From Streptomyces sp. NBC_01351 (GTDB taxonomy: Bacteria; Actinomycetota; Actinomycetes; Streptomycetales; Streptomycetaceae): a stretch of 64,000 nt of DNA. Positions 18,542 through 26,984 of this stretch are shown piece after piece; the stretch's first letter is position 1, and each line of letters opens with the position of its first letter. The position numbers and the translations under genes are program-made. The DNA lies in contig NZ_CP108356.1 in the NCBI RefSeq assembly GCF_036237315.1, positions 5,523,501-5,587,500 on the forward strand, written 5' to 3'. Below the pieces are notes generated by a model. It worked only from the letters and a program-made list of their open reading frames with translations, was not told where the DNA came from and searched no databases.

Positions 18542-19837
18542 TCAGCCGTCCCGGTACTTGGGCGCGGGCGGCGCGGTGACGCCGGGCAGCACCGCTTCGA
18601 GGTGCTTGCGGTAGGAGACCATCCACGGGCTGTTGGTGCCGCCCGCCCGGTAGCCCTCCAGCACGTTGTTGACGCGGCGGACCAGGTCGGAGGCGTCCTT
18701 GTTCATGGCCACGCCGTAGAACTCACGGGTGAACGGCGAACCCACCAGCCGCACCGAGGGATCCTGCGCGGCCTGGCCGGCCGCGAGGGCGTTGTCGGTG
18801 ATGATGCCGTCGACCTCGCCCAGCTGGAGCCGGACCAGGCAGTCCAGCTGGTTGGGCACGAGGACCGGCGTCGCGCCGTACGACTGGGACTTCAGCGAGG
18901 CCTCCGCCGTGGAGCCGGCCGCGACGCAGATCTTCTTGTCCTTCAGTGAGGTGTCGTAGCCGGTGATCGGCGAGCCCTTGGGGGCCAGCACCTGCTGGCC
19001 GGCCTCGAAGTAGGCGGTGGAGAAGGCCACGTCCTCCAGCCGCTTGCAGTTGATGGTCATGGTCCGCACGACGATGTCGACGCGGCCCTCCTGCAGGGCG
19101 GGAATGCGCTGGCTGGTGGGGATCGCCCGGTAGATGACCGCCTTCTCGTCGCCCAGGATGTCCTTGGCGATGGCCTTGACCAGGTCGATGTCGAAGCCGT
19201 CGAGACGGCCCTGGGTGGACTGGTCCTCCAGGGTGGTCCCGCTGGTGGTCTGGTTGCGGTAGCCCCAGCGGAAGCTGTTCTGGTCCACGCCCGCGACGAG
19301 CTTGCCCGCCGCCTTGATCCGCGCGATGGTCGCCCCGTCCACGGCGGACGGGCGCAGGCTGGCCTCCGGGTCCTGGCAGGTGTCGCCGGGGGCCGCCGGG
19401 GCCACCGCCATCGAAGCGGGCTCGCGGAACACCGCCGGGCGGCCGGAGTCCGGTGTCGCCGAGGCCAGGGGCAGCAGCACCGCCGCGGCCGTCACCGCGC
19501 ACGCGGCGGCCATCGCCGTCACCCCGCCCCAGCCGCGCAGCCGGCCGAACACCCGCCGCGCGCCGCTCGCCCGCGGGGCCCCGGAGGGCCGGCCCGGACC
19601 GCTGCCGCCGGCTCCGTCGCGACCGCCGGGTCCACCAGGTCCGCCCGGTCCGCCGGGTCGGCCAGGACCGCCGCCGACGCCGCCCGGCCCGCCAACGCCG
19701 TCGGCTCCGCCGGAGCCGGTCAGGCCCGCGTGGCCGTCGTGGCCGCCCGAGCCCGCCGCGGCGCCCGGACTTCCGTGGGGCGCGCGGCCTTCGAAGCCCT
19801 CGGAGACCCGCCTCGCTCGTATCCGCATCGCGCTCAC
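18542..19837 (-). CDS. Extracellular solute-binding protein, family 3 (GlnH-like sensor)
   Basis: 431 residues. The C-terminal 280 residues are a periplasmic-binding-protein type 2 fold of the glutamate/glutamine group (KLVAGVDQNSFRWGY, GFDIDLVKAIAKDILG, RVDIVVRTMTI, GSTAEASL). Before it comes one hydrophobic helix (about 110-130) and a long Gly/Pro-rich N-terminus with collagen-like GGPGG repeats. I see no lipobox at the export segment, so a membrane-anchored form rather than a lipoprotein is likely. No ABC permease or ATPase gene is near, so sensing rather than import is the probable job, as for GlnH in the mycobacterial GlnX-GlnH-PknG system. GTG 19837 overlaps the preceding stop (GTGA) and has CGGAG upstream. 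Confidence 0.85.
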   Translation of the reverse strand: MSAMRIRARRVSEGFEGRAPHGSPGAAAGSGGHDGHAGLTGSGGADGVGGPGGVGGGPGRPGGPGGPGGPGGRDGAGGSGPGRPSGAPRASGARRVFGRLRGWGGVTAMAAACAVTAAAVLLPLASATPDSGRPAVFREPASMAVAPAAPGDTCQDPEASLRPSAVDGATIARIKAAGKLVAGVDQNSFRWGYRNQTTSGTTLEDQSTQGRLDGFDIDLVKAIAKDILGDEKAVIYRAIPTSQRIPALQEGRVDIVVRTMTINCKRLEDVAFSTAYFEAGQQVLAPKGSPITGYDTSLKDKKICVAAGSTAEASLKSQSYGATPVLVPNQLDCLVRLQLGEVDGIITDNALAAGQAAQDPSVRLVGSPFTREFYGVAMNKDASDLVRRVNNVLEGYRAGGTNSPWMVSYRKHLEAVLPGVTAPPAPKYRDG

Positions 19838-21243
19838 CTGTACTCCGAAAGCCTGCGCCCGATACCGAGCAGCGCCGCCACCGCGCCGAGGACCGCGAGG
19901 GCCGCCGCGCCCGTCACCAAACCGCCCAGCGCGCCGATCCCGTCACGGGCCGCCCGGGTGAACTCCCGCTGTTCGTGGGCCACCGCCTGCTCCAGGGAAG
20001 CGTCCACCGTGTCGAACGCGGCCCCGCTGGAGTCCTTGTGCTGCGCGTCCCCCACGACCTGGGTCAGCGCGGTCTCGAAGTCACCCTTCAAGTCCGCCTC
20101 CCGGGCCGCCGTGTGCCGCTGCTTCCACTGCTTCACGCCGTCCACCGCACGGCTCACCGGAGCCCGCCCGGCCTCGTCGTCGGCGAGCCGGAGCGCGGTC
20201 GCCAGCCCGGCGTCCAGCTGCTCCATGTTGGTCGTGAACTCCACGTCGTACTTGTCGGACTTCTTGTCGTCGGCCAGTACGGCGCCGCGCGCGACCAGAG
20301 TCAGGTTCTCCCCGGCCCGCGCCTGGAGGGAGGCGATGCGCGCGTCGTTCAGCACCTTCAGCGACTCCTGCCCATCCGCGCGGGCCGCGCCCAGGTCCGA
20401 CCGTGCCACCGTGTGCCCCACGGCCAGCCACATCAGGACCACCACCGACGCTGCCGTCGCGGCCAGCAGCCCGTGGTTGAAGACCCGGTTCGTCCGACGG
20501 TAGTTGCGCCGCTGCGCCCACACCAGGGCGGCGAGCGACACCAGGCCCACACCGAGCGAGACCAGCGGCCAGGACCGGGCCTCGTCGTAGTCGGTGTACA
20601 GCCGGTCGGTCTCCGCCTGGTACAGCCGCTGCGCGGCGGGGAGCAGCTGCGTGGTCATCTGCTCATTGGCGTACCGGAGATAGGCACCGCCCAGCGGCAT
20701 GCCCTGCCGGTTGGTGGCCCGGGCCTGCTCGATGAGGCCGGTGTAGCGCGGCAGCTGCTCGCTCAGCAGGGATATCTGCGCGCGGGAGTCCTCGTCACCG
20801 CCCGCGTTGGCGGCCGCGTTCACCAGCAGCTTGGAGGCGTTGGCGATGTCCTTCTCGTAGCGCTGGCGGACCTCGCGCGGCTCCTGGGCGCCCAGCAGGA
20901 ACCCGCTGGAGGAGGTCGTGTCGGCGTCCGCGAGGGAGCGGTAGATGCTCGCCGCGTCCGCGCTCAGCGGCTGGCTGCGGCCCACCACGTCGTCGGCGGC
21001 GGTGGACCGGCCCGTGATCTCCCAGACGCTCACCGCGCCGAACAGGAGCACCAGGGCGGCCAGGAAGGCGCCGATGATCCGCAGCCGGCCCGGCTCGGTC
21101 GTCGCGGCCGCGCGCAGCCGCTCCACGCCCTCGGCCCAGGCGGTGCCCCGCCCTGGCGGCCCGTCCGGCGGCGGCCCCGACGGACCGGCCGGCGGTCCGG
21201 AGACACCGCCCCCGGGCGCGGGTGCGCGTGATGTGATCGCCAC
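19834..21243 (-). CDS. Four-helix membrane sensor protein (GlnX-like)
   Basis: 469 residues. A Pro/Gly-rich cytoplasmic N-terminus, a membrane helix at about 54-75, an external loop of about 150 residues, two closely spaced helices (about 227-246 and 258-281) joined by a short basic cytoplasmic turn (RRNYRRTNR), a second external helical loop and a last helix at about 440-462. Two external sensor loops around a central hairpin is the topology of mycobacterial GlnX, which relays amino-acid binding by GlnH to PknG. GTG 21243 has a strong GGGGGAGG site and is first in the operon; upstream in-frame codons run through intergenic DNA. No HAMP or kinase domain is present. Confidence 0.82.
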   Translation of the reverse strand: MAITSRAPAPGGGVSGPPAGPSGPPPDGPPGRGTAWAEGVERLRAAATTEPGRLRIIGAFLAALVLLFGAVSVWEITGRSTAADDVVGRSQPLSADAASIYRSLADADTTSSSGFLLGAQEPREVRQRYEKDIANASKLLVNAAANAGGDEDSRAQISLLSEQLPRYTGLIEQARATNRQGMPLGGAYLRYANEQMTTQLLPAAQRLYQAETDRLYTDYDEARSWPLVSLGVGLVSLAALVWAQRRNYRRTNRVFNHGLLAATAASVVVLMWLAVGHTVARSDLGAARADGQESLKVLNDARIASLQARAGENLTLVARGAVLADDKKSDKYDVEFTTNMEQLDAGLATALRLADDEAGRAPVSRAVDGVKQWKQRHTAAREADLKGDFETALTQVVGDAQHKDSSGAAFDTVDASLEQAVAHEQREFTRAARDGIGALGGLVTGAAALAVLGAVAALLGIGRRLSEYR

Positions 21244-21399
21244 CGTGACCTCCCCCTCGGTCCTGTCCACTGTCCGCAGCAGTATGGCGTCAGTGCCGGT
21301 CGCCCACACCATCGGTGCTCGATCTTGGGCGATCTGTCCCCCCGGCGCCCCAGCCAAGCCTTCACCGTGAATACGTTCCTGCGACCGTCACGGTTCCAG

Positions 21400-21422
21400 A
21401 CCTGCCGCGCCCCGGGGCAGGT
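21400..21422 (-). terminator. Short hairpin after csnK
   Basis: Arms ACCTGCC / GGCAGGT with a 9-base GC loop directly after the csnK stop. It may weakly separate the csn operon from the sensor-kinase cassette, which lies downstream on the same strand. A second spaced inverted repeat, ACCGTGA-N17-TCACGGT (21364-21394), lies beside it and could be regulatory. I find no convincing -10/-35 for the cassette in this 179-base gap. Confidence 0.35.
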
Positions 21423-22481
21423 TCACCCGAATTGGGCGTCGAACCGCGTGCCGAACCGGGCGTCGGAGCGGGCACCGGACCCGGCGTTCAGGGAAGCCCC
21501 GAAATGCGCGCGGAGCCTGGCGTACCCCCCGGGCGCCGACCCGAGGGCGTCCAGGCCCAGGAGTGCGGCGCCCAGGACCGGTGGGGCGGTGATCACGTCG
21601 ATCCGGGCGAGCGGGGCCCGTTCGGCCAGGCCGCGGGCGATGCGGTCGTTCAGCTGGGGGTGCCGGGCGGCCAGTACCCCACCGCCCAGCACCACCGGGA
21701 CCTCCCGGTCGAGGAGTTCCAGGCGGTGCAGCGCCACCGCCGCCATGGCCACGACCTCGTCCGCCTGCCGGTGCACGAGGGCGCTCGCCACCGGGTCCCC
21801 GGCGGCCGCCACCGCGAACAGCACCGGGGTGAGTTCGTGCCGCCGCCCGCCCGGGATCCGGCCCAGGTGCAGCGCCTCGATCAGCCCGTACATCGAGGCG
21901 TGCCCGAAGTGCGCGGGCAGCGCCCGGGCCAGCTCCGTCGGCTCCCCCCGACCGTCCTCGGCGCGGGCCGCGAACCACAGGGCCTCCTCGGCCAGTCCGC
22001 CCCCGCCGCCCCAGTCGCCGGAGATCCGCCCGATCGCGGGGAAGCGCGCGGTGCGCCCGTCCGGGGTCATCCCGACGCAGTTGATGCCGGCCCCGCACAC
22101 CACCGCGACCCCGCACGGCTCGTCCACACCGGCCCGCAGGATCGCGAAGGTGTCGTTGCGCACCTCGGTGGCCGCGCCCCAGCCCCGCGCGCCGATCGCC
22201 TCCGTGAGCTGCTGCTCCTCCACCGCCAGGTCCGCGTTGGCCAGGCAGGCCGACACCCGTGCCGGGTACGGGGACCCGGGCCCAGGCGCGGGCAGTCCGG
22301 CGGCCGCGGCGGCCTTCGCGACGGCCTGCCCGAGGACGTCCACCGCGGCCTCGACGCCGCAGAGCGGGGGCTGGAATCCCCCGGAGCGCCCGGTGCCCAG
22401 CACCGTGCCGTCGGCGGCGACCAGCGCCACGTCCGTCTTGCTGTTGCCCGCGTCGATCGCCACGACGGCGGGGAGGGTCAC
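21423..22481 (-). CDS. csnK: BadF/BcrA-type sugar kinase (CsnK, glucosamine/GlcNAc kinase-like)
   Basis: 352 residues. The N-terminal phosphate loop AIDAGNSKTDVAL, the second phosphate motif VCGAGINCVG and the adenosine motif VVLGGGVLAAR define the ASKHA sugar kinases of the N-acetylglucosamine kinase type. It would phosphorylate the amino sugar released by CsnH. GTG 22481 overlaps the csnH stop by four bases. The last 30 residues (GARSDARFGTRFDAQFG) are repetitive and non-conserved. In S. coelicolor this gene closes the csnR-K operon for chitosan-derived oligosaccharides, and the order here is identical. Confidence 0.85.
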   Translation of the reverse strand: MTLPAVVAIDAGNSKTDVALVAADGTVLGTGRSGGFQPPLCGVEAAVDVLGQAVAKAAAAAGLPAPGPGSPYPARVSACLANADLAVEEQQLTEAIGARGWGAATEVRNDTFAILRAGVDEPCGVAVVCGAGINCVGMTPDGRTARFPAIGRISGDWGGGGGLAEEALWFAARAEDGRGEPTELARALPAHFGHASMYGLIEALHLGRIPGGRRHELTPVLFAVAAAGDPVASALVHRQADEVVAMAAVALHRLELLDREVPVVLGGGVLAARHPQLNDRIARGLAERAPLARIDVITAPPVLGAALLGLDALGSAPGGYARLRAHFGASLNAGSGARSDARFGTRFDAQFG

Positions 22482-23743
22482 GCCCACGCCAGGTGCTCCT
22501 TGTTGTGCGCGAGGAGCCGGTCGGTCAGCCCCTCGGCCAGGTCGAACTGCCCGACCAGTGGATGGGCGAGCAGTGCCTTGAAGACCCGCTCGCGGCCACC
22601 GCGCAGGGCGGCGTCCAGCGCGAGGTCCTCGTACGCCGTCACGTGCGAGACCAGTCCGGCGTACAGGGGGTCCAGCCGGGGCACGGGCAGCGGTACCGGA
22701 CCGGAGGCGTCGACCCGGGCCTGCACCTCGATCACCGCGTCGTCGGGGAGGAACGGCAGGGTGCCGTGGTTGAGGGTGTTGACCACCTGCACCGGTGATC
22801 CGCCGTCGCCCAGCAGGGCGGCCGAGAGGTCCACGGCCGCCTCCGAGTAGAAGGCCCCGCCCCGCTTGGCCAGCAGCGCCGGCTTCTCGTCGAGCGCGGG
22901 ATCCGCGTACAGGCCGAGCAGTTCCCGCTCCATCGCGGCGACCTCGGCGGCCCGGGAGGGCTTCGCGCCCAGTTCCCGTACGACCTCGTCGTGGGCGTAG
23001 AAGTAGCGCAGGTAGTACGAGGGCACCACTCCGAGCCGGTCGAGCACCGCGCGCGGCAGGTGCAGGTCGGCGGCGATGGCCTCCGCGTGCTCGGCGAGCA
23101 GCCGGGGCAGCAGGTCCTCGCCGTCGGGCCCGCCGAGGCGTACGCCCCGCTCCCAGGTCAGGTGGTTGAGCCCGACGTGGTCGAGGTGGACCTCGACCGG
23201 GGCCACGTCCAGCAGGGCGGCGAACTTCCGCTGGAAGCCGATGGCCACGTTGCACAGCCCGACCGCCTTGTGCCCGGCGGTGAGCAGGGCCCGGGTGACG
23301 ATCCCGACCGGGTTGGTGAAGTCGATGATCCAGGCGTCCGGGTTGGCGCGGCGGACCCGTTCGGCGATGTCGAGGACCACCGGCACGGTGCGCAGCGCCT
23401 TGGCGAGCCCGCCCGCCCCCGTGGTCTCCTGGCCGACGCAGCCGCACTCCAGCGGCCAGGTCTCGTCCTGGAGCCGGGCGGCCTGCCCGCCGATGCGCAG
23501 CTGGAGCAGGACCGCGTCGGCGTCGGCGACGCCCGCGTCGAGGTCGGCGGTGGTGGTGACCGTGGCCGGGTGGTCCTGCCTGGCGAAGATCCGCCGGGCG
23601 AGGGCCCCGATCAGCTCCAGCCGCTCGGTGGCGGGGTCGATCAGCACGAGCTCGCTGACGGGCAGGGTGTCGCGCAGCCGTGCGAAGCCGTCGATCAGCT
23701 CGGGGGTGTAGGTGGAACCGCCGCCCACCACTGCGAGTTTCAT
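22478..23743 (-). CDS. csnH: Family 4 glycoside hydrolase, 6-phospho-beta-glucosidase type (CsnH)
   Basis: 421 residues. N-terminal NAD-binding Rossmann loop VVGGGSTYTPELI, then DFTNPVGIV, GLCNVAIGFQ and the metal-binding HVGLNHLTW segment are diagnostic of GH4, which uses NAD and a divalent metal to cleave by redox elimination. In the csn operon it should split imported, possibly phosphorylated, glucosamine oligosaccharides. ATG 23743 with MKLAVVGGGST matches the family start. The frame runs directly between csnG (six bases) and csnK (overlap). Confidence 0.9.
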   Translation of the reverse strand: MKLAVVGGGSTYTPELIDGFARLRDTLPVSELVLIDPATERLELIGALARRIFARQDHPATVTTTADLDAGVADADAVLLQLRIGGQAARLQDETWPLECGCVGQETTGAGGLAKALRTVPVVLDIAERVRRANPDAWIIDFTNPVGIVTRALLTAGHKAVGLCNVAIGFQRKFAALLDVAPVEVHLDHVGLNHLTWERGVRLGGPDGEDLLPRLLAEHAEAIAADLHLPRAVLDRLGVVPSYYLRYFYAHDEVVRELGAKPSRAAEVAAMERELLGLYADPALDEKPALLAKRGGAFYSEAAVDLSAALLGDGGSPVQVVNTLNHGTLPFLPDDAVIEVQARVDASGPVPLPVPRLDPLYAGLVSHVTAYEDLALDAALRGGRERVFKALLAHPLVGQFDLAEGLTDRLLAHNKEHLAWA

Positions 23744-23749
23744 CGTCGT

Positions 23750-24610
23750 TCAGCCTTTCACGCCGGTCAGGGTGATGCCTTCGACGAACGCCTTCTGGGC
23801 GAAGAAGAAGAGGACGATCACCGGTGCCATGACCAGTACGGTCGCGGCCATGGTCAGGTTCCAGTTGGTGTGGTGCGCGCCCTTGAAGGACTCCAGTCCG
23901 TAACTGAGCGTCCAGGCGGCCGGGTTGTCCGAGGCGTAGATCTGCGGGCCGAAGTAGTCGTTCCAGGCGCAGAAGAACTGGAACAGGGCGACCGCCGCGA
24001 TGCCGGGCCTGGCCATCGGCAGGACCACGCGCAGCAGGGTGCGGACCTCCCCGCAGCCGTCGACGCGGGCGGCGTCCAGGTACTCGTCGGGGATGGTCAG
24101 CAGGAACTGGCGGAGCAGGAAGATGGAGAAGGCGTCGCCGAAGGCCATCGGGATGATCAGCGGCCACAGCGTGCCCGACAGGTCGAGCTGCTTGGCCCAG
24201 AAGAGGTACATGGGGATGACCACCACCTGCGGCGGCAGCATCATCATGGCGATCACGAGCAGCAGCGAGAGCCGCCGGCCGCGGAAGCGGAACTTGGCGA
24301 GCGCGTACGCGACGGGCACCGAGGAGACCACGGTCAGCAGGGTGCCGAGCCCGGCGTACAGCAGGGTGTTGCGCCACCAGGTGAGGAAGCCCGGGGTGTT
24401 CCACACCGTGGCGTAGTTGCCCCACTCCCAGGTGTCCGGCCACAGGTCGCGGGTCAGCGTCTGCCGGTCGCCCATCAGGGAGGTCAGCAGGAGGAAGACG
24501 AAGGGGAGGACGAAGAACAGGGCGGCCGCGACGCCCAGCGCGTGCACGCCGACCCAGTGCAGTACGGCCTTGCGGCGGTGGTGGTGATGATGTCGGCGCA
24601 TGTCAGTCAC
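23750..24610 (-). CDS. csnG: ABC sugar transporter permease, MalG-type (CsnG)
   Basis: 286 residues, six predicted membrane helices and the EAA-loop segment DAARVDGCGEVRTLLRVVLPMARPGI that contacts the ATPase. It pairs with CsnF to make the channel. An unusual run of five His follows the start (MRRHHHHHRRK). The start is GTG 24610, overlapping the csnF stop by eight bases, or ATG 24601. No ATPase gene lies in the operon; Streptomyces sugar importers of this class normally share the general ATPase MsiK encoded elsewhere. Confidence 0.9.
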   Translation of the reverse strand: MTDMRRHHHHHRRKAVLHWVGVHALGVAAALFFVLPFVFLLLTSLMGDRQTLTRDLWPDTWEWGNYATVWNTPGFLTWWRNTLLYAGLGTLLTVVSSVPVAYALAKFRFRGRRLSLLLVIAMMMLPPQVVVIPMYLFWAKQLDLSGTLWPLIIPMAFGDAFSIFLLRQFLLTIPDEYLDAARVDGCGEVRTLLRVVLPMARPGIAAVALFQFFCAWNDYFGPQIYASDNPAAWTLSYGLESFKGAHHTNWNLTMAATVLVMAPVIVLFFFAQKAFVEGITLTGVKG

Positions 24611-25553
24611 CCGCTCCGATCAGTCCGCCACGGCGGCGCATCAGGAGCGCGGTGAAGGCCATGGAGAGGGCGAAGAGCACCAGGGCGACGACACAAGCGG
24701 AACCGTAGTCGAAGCGCTGGAAGCCGAGGTTGTAGACGAGCTGGGGGAGGGTCAGGGTGGACTTGTCGGGGTAGCCCGGTTCGAACTGCTGGCCCGAGCC
24801 GCCGATCACCCCGGCCGCCACCTTCCCCGCCACCAGCGGCTGCGTGTAGTACTGCATGGCCTGGATGACCCCGGTGACCACGGCGAACAGGATGATCGGG
24901 GAGATGTTCGGCAGGGTGATGTGCCGGAAGCGCGCCCAGGCCCCGGCCCCGTCCAGCTCGGCGGCCTCGTACTGCTCCTTCGGTACGTCGAGCAGCGCGG
25001 CCATGAAGATGACCATCAGGTCGCCGACCCCCCACAGCGCGAGCGCGGTGAGCGCGGGCTTGGACCAGTCGGCGTCGGTGAACCAGCCGGGGGTGGGCAG
25101 GCCGACCGCGCCCAGCAGGGTGTTGGCGGGGCCGGTGCCGGGGTTGAGGAGGAAGACGAAGGCCAGGGTCGCGGCGACCGGCGGGGCCAGGTAGGGCAGG
25201 TAGAAGAGGGTCCGGAAGATCCCCGCCCCCGTCTTGATCTTCGTGATGAGCAGGCCGATGCCCAGGCCGAAGACGACCCGGCAGGAGACCATCACCACGA
25301 CCAGCCAGAGGGTGTTGCGCATCGCCGGCCAGAACAGCGGGTAGTCGGAGAAGACGTAGGCCCAGTTGTCCAGGCCGTTGGGGACGGGCTGCCGGAAGCC
25401 GTCGTACTTCGTGAAGGAGAAGTACACGGTGGACAGCAGCGGGTAGGCGAAGAAGACGCCGAAGCCGATCAGCCAGGGCGACATGAAGGCCGCGGTCCGC
25501 AGCGCGGACCGGCGGCGCTTCGTACGCAGGGTGTGCGTGCTCGTGCTGGTCAT
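24603..25553 (-). CDS. csnF: ABC sugar transporter permease, MalF-type (CsnF)
   Basis: 316 residues. Six membrane helices start after a basic N-terminus, and the cytoplasmic EAA-type loop (YEAAELDGAGAWARFRHITLPNI) lies near 210. It forms the other half of the channel with CsnG. Spacing to csnE is six bases. The family is CUT1, which imports oligosaccharides. Confidence 0.92.
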   Translation of the reverse strand: MTSTSTHTLRTKRRRSALRTAAFMSPWLIGFGVFFAYPLLSTVYFSFTKYDGFRQPVPNGLDNWAYVFSDYPLFWPAMRNTLWLVVVMVSCRVVFGLGIGLLITKIKTGAGIFRTLFYLPYLAPPVAATLAFVFLLNPGTGPANTLLGAVGLPTPGWFTDADWSKPALTALALWGVGDLMVIFMAALLDVPKEQYEAAELDGAGAWARFRHITLPNISPIILFAVVTGVIQAMQYYTQPLVAGKVAAGVIGGSGQQFEPGYPDKSTLTLPQLVYNLGFQRFDYGSACVVALVLFALSMAFTALLMRRRGGLIGAGD

Positions 25554-25559
25554 GGAGGG

Positions 25560-26894
25560 CTACTTGGCCTTCGCGATGTCCGTGTCGATCTGCTGGTCGG
25601 TCTTGGCGAGACCGGCCGGGATGTCGGCGACGTCGCCCTTCTCGACTCCGTACGCGAAGTCCTCGAAGGTCAGCTGGTAGGTGCCGCCGTCGGCCTGGGC
25701 CGGGGTGGTGCTGGACTTCGGGTGCCGGGCGATGTCGAGGAAGGTCTTGAACTCCGGGGTCACCTGGAGGTTCGGCGATTCCAGGGCCGCCAGTGTGGAG
25801 GGGACGTTGTGGATGGCGTTGGCGAAGGCGACGACCGCCTCGGTGTCGGTGGTCATGTACTTGACCAGCTCCCAGGCCGCGTTCTGCTTGGGGCTGCCCG
25901 AGGCGATGCCCATGATCGTGCCCGAGAGGTAGCCCTTGCCGTAGTCGGCGGCCAGCTCGTCCGGGACGGGCATCGGAGCGGTGCCGATCTCGAACGTCAC
26001 CCCGGCCTCCTTCGCCATCGACGGCCGCCACTCGCCGTCGATCTGCATGGCGACCAGCCCCAGGTGGAAGGGGTGCTCGGCGCTCCACTCGTCGCCGAAG
26101 GTGTTGCGGAACTTCTCCAGCTTCTCGTAACCGCCGAGCTTGGCCACCAGGTCCTTCTGGGCGCCGAGCATCTTCGCGAAGGCCGGGTCCCCGGCCAGGT
26201 TGGACTTGCCGTCGGGGCCGAAGTACGTGCCGCCCCACTGTGCGGCGAGGCGCGTCGGCTTGGTCTCGTAGCCGTGGAAAGTGGGCATCAGGCCGACCTG
26301 CTCGTACGAATCCCCCTTCGGCTTCGTCAGCTTCTGCGCGACCTCCGTGAACTGGCTCCACGTCCTGGGGGGTTCGGTGATGCCGGCCGCCGCGAAGGCG
26401 GTCTTGTTGTAGACGAGGCCGTACGCGTCGTGCAGCAGGGGCAGCGTGCACTGGTTGCCGTCGAACTGGGTGTACTCCAGCAGGGTCTTGGGGAAGACCT
26501 TCGCCTTGTCGATCCCGGACTTGGCGAGGAAGGGGTTCAGGTCGACGAAGGCCTTGGAGTTGCAGAACTTGCCGACGCTGTCGGTGGTGAAGGAGGAGAC
26601 CACGTCGGGGGCCTTGTCGCCGCCCGCGCGCAGCGCCTGATTGATCTTGTCGTCGGTCATGTTGCCGGTGACCTGGACCTTGATGTTCGGGTGCGCCTTC
26701 GTGAAGCGGGCGATGTTCTCCTCGATCGCCTTGGTCTCGCTCGGCGCGGACCAGCCGTGCCAGAAGTTGAGGGTCACGTCCGCCTTCGGGTCGTCGGCGG
26801 CGGTGTCCGGTCCGGCGCCCGTACAGGCGGCGGCCAGGACGGATATCGCGGCGAGGAGGACGGTCGCGGTGATCGGGCGTCCGGTTCTGGGCAT
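25560..26894 (-). CDS. csnE: Sugar-binding lipoprotein of ABC importer (CsnE)
   Basis: 444 residues from ATG 26894. Signal peptide with lipobox LAAAC near residue 24, so the mature protein is lipid-anchored outside the membrane. The rest is a CUT1 family 1 binding protein (NFWHGWSAPSETKAIEENIARF, then a Trp/Tyr-rich cleft). By operon position it captures glucosamine oligosaccharides derived from chitosan. An in-frame GTG at 26906 would add four residues, but the GAGAG ribosome site is better spaced for 26894. It is separated from csnR by a 90-base gap holding a possible extra operator. Confidence 0.9.
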   Translation of the reverse strand: MPRTGRPITATVLLAAISVLAAACTGAGPDTAADDPKADVTLNFWHGWSAPSETKAIEENIARFTKAHPNIKVQVTGNMTDDKINQALRAGGDKAPDVVSSFTTDSVGKFCNSKAFVDLNPFLAKSGIDKAKVFPKTLLEYTQFDGNQCTLPLLHDAYGLVYNKTAFAAAGITEPPRTWSQFTEVAQKLTKPKGDSYEQVGLMPTFHGYETKPTRLAAQWGGTYFGPDGKSNLAGDPAFAKMLGAQKDLVAKLGGYEKLEKFRNTFGDEWSAEHPFHLGLVAMQIDGEWRPSMAKEAGVTFEIGTAPMPVPDELAADYGKGYLSGTIMGIASGSPKQNAAWELVKYMTTDTEAVVAFANAIHNVPSTLAALESPNLQVTPEFKTFLDIARHPKSSTTPAQADGGTYQLTFEDFAYGVEKGDVADIPAGLAKTDQQIDTDIAKAK

Positions 26895-26914
26895 GGCGGG
26901 GCTCACTCTCTGCG

Positions 26915-26937
26915 CGGAGGGCGAAACTTCCGGTGGG
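26915..26937. promoter_or_regulatory. Possible second CsnR half-site in front of csnE
   Basis: The segment around CGAAACTTCCG (26922-26932) shares the 7-base core GAAACTT with the operator upstream of csnR and is a near-palindrome with two mismatched pairs. It is 28 bases upstream of the csnE start. Either a weak extra operator or chance. Confidence 0.3.
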
Positions 26938-26984
26938 GGGCGGTGCGGGGGTGCGGTGCGGGGGTGTGGGGGTGTGGCTTCGGG

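Noticed and set aside
21423..24443. 1006-codon minus-strand frame joining csnK with sequence over csnG/csnH
   Set aside because: Only the last 352 codons show sugar-kinase motifs; the rest is the shadow of csnH and csnG, and GTG 22481 has the expected overlap with csnH.
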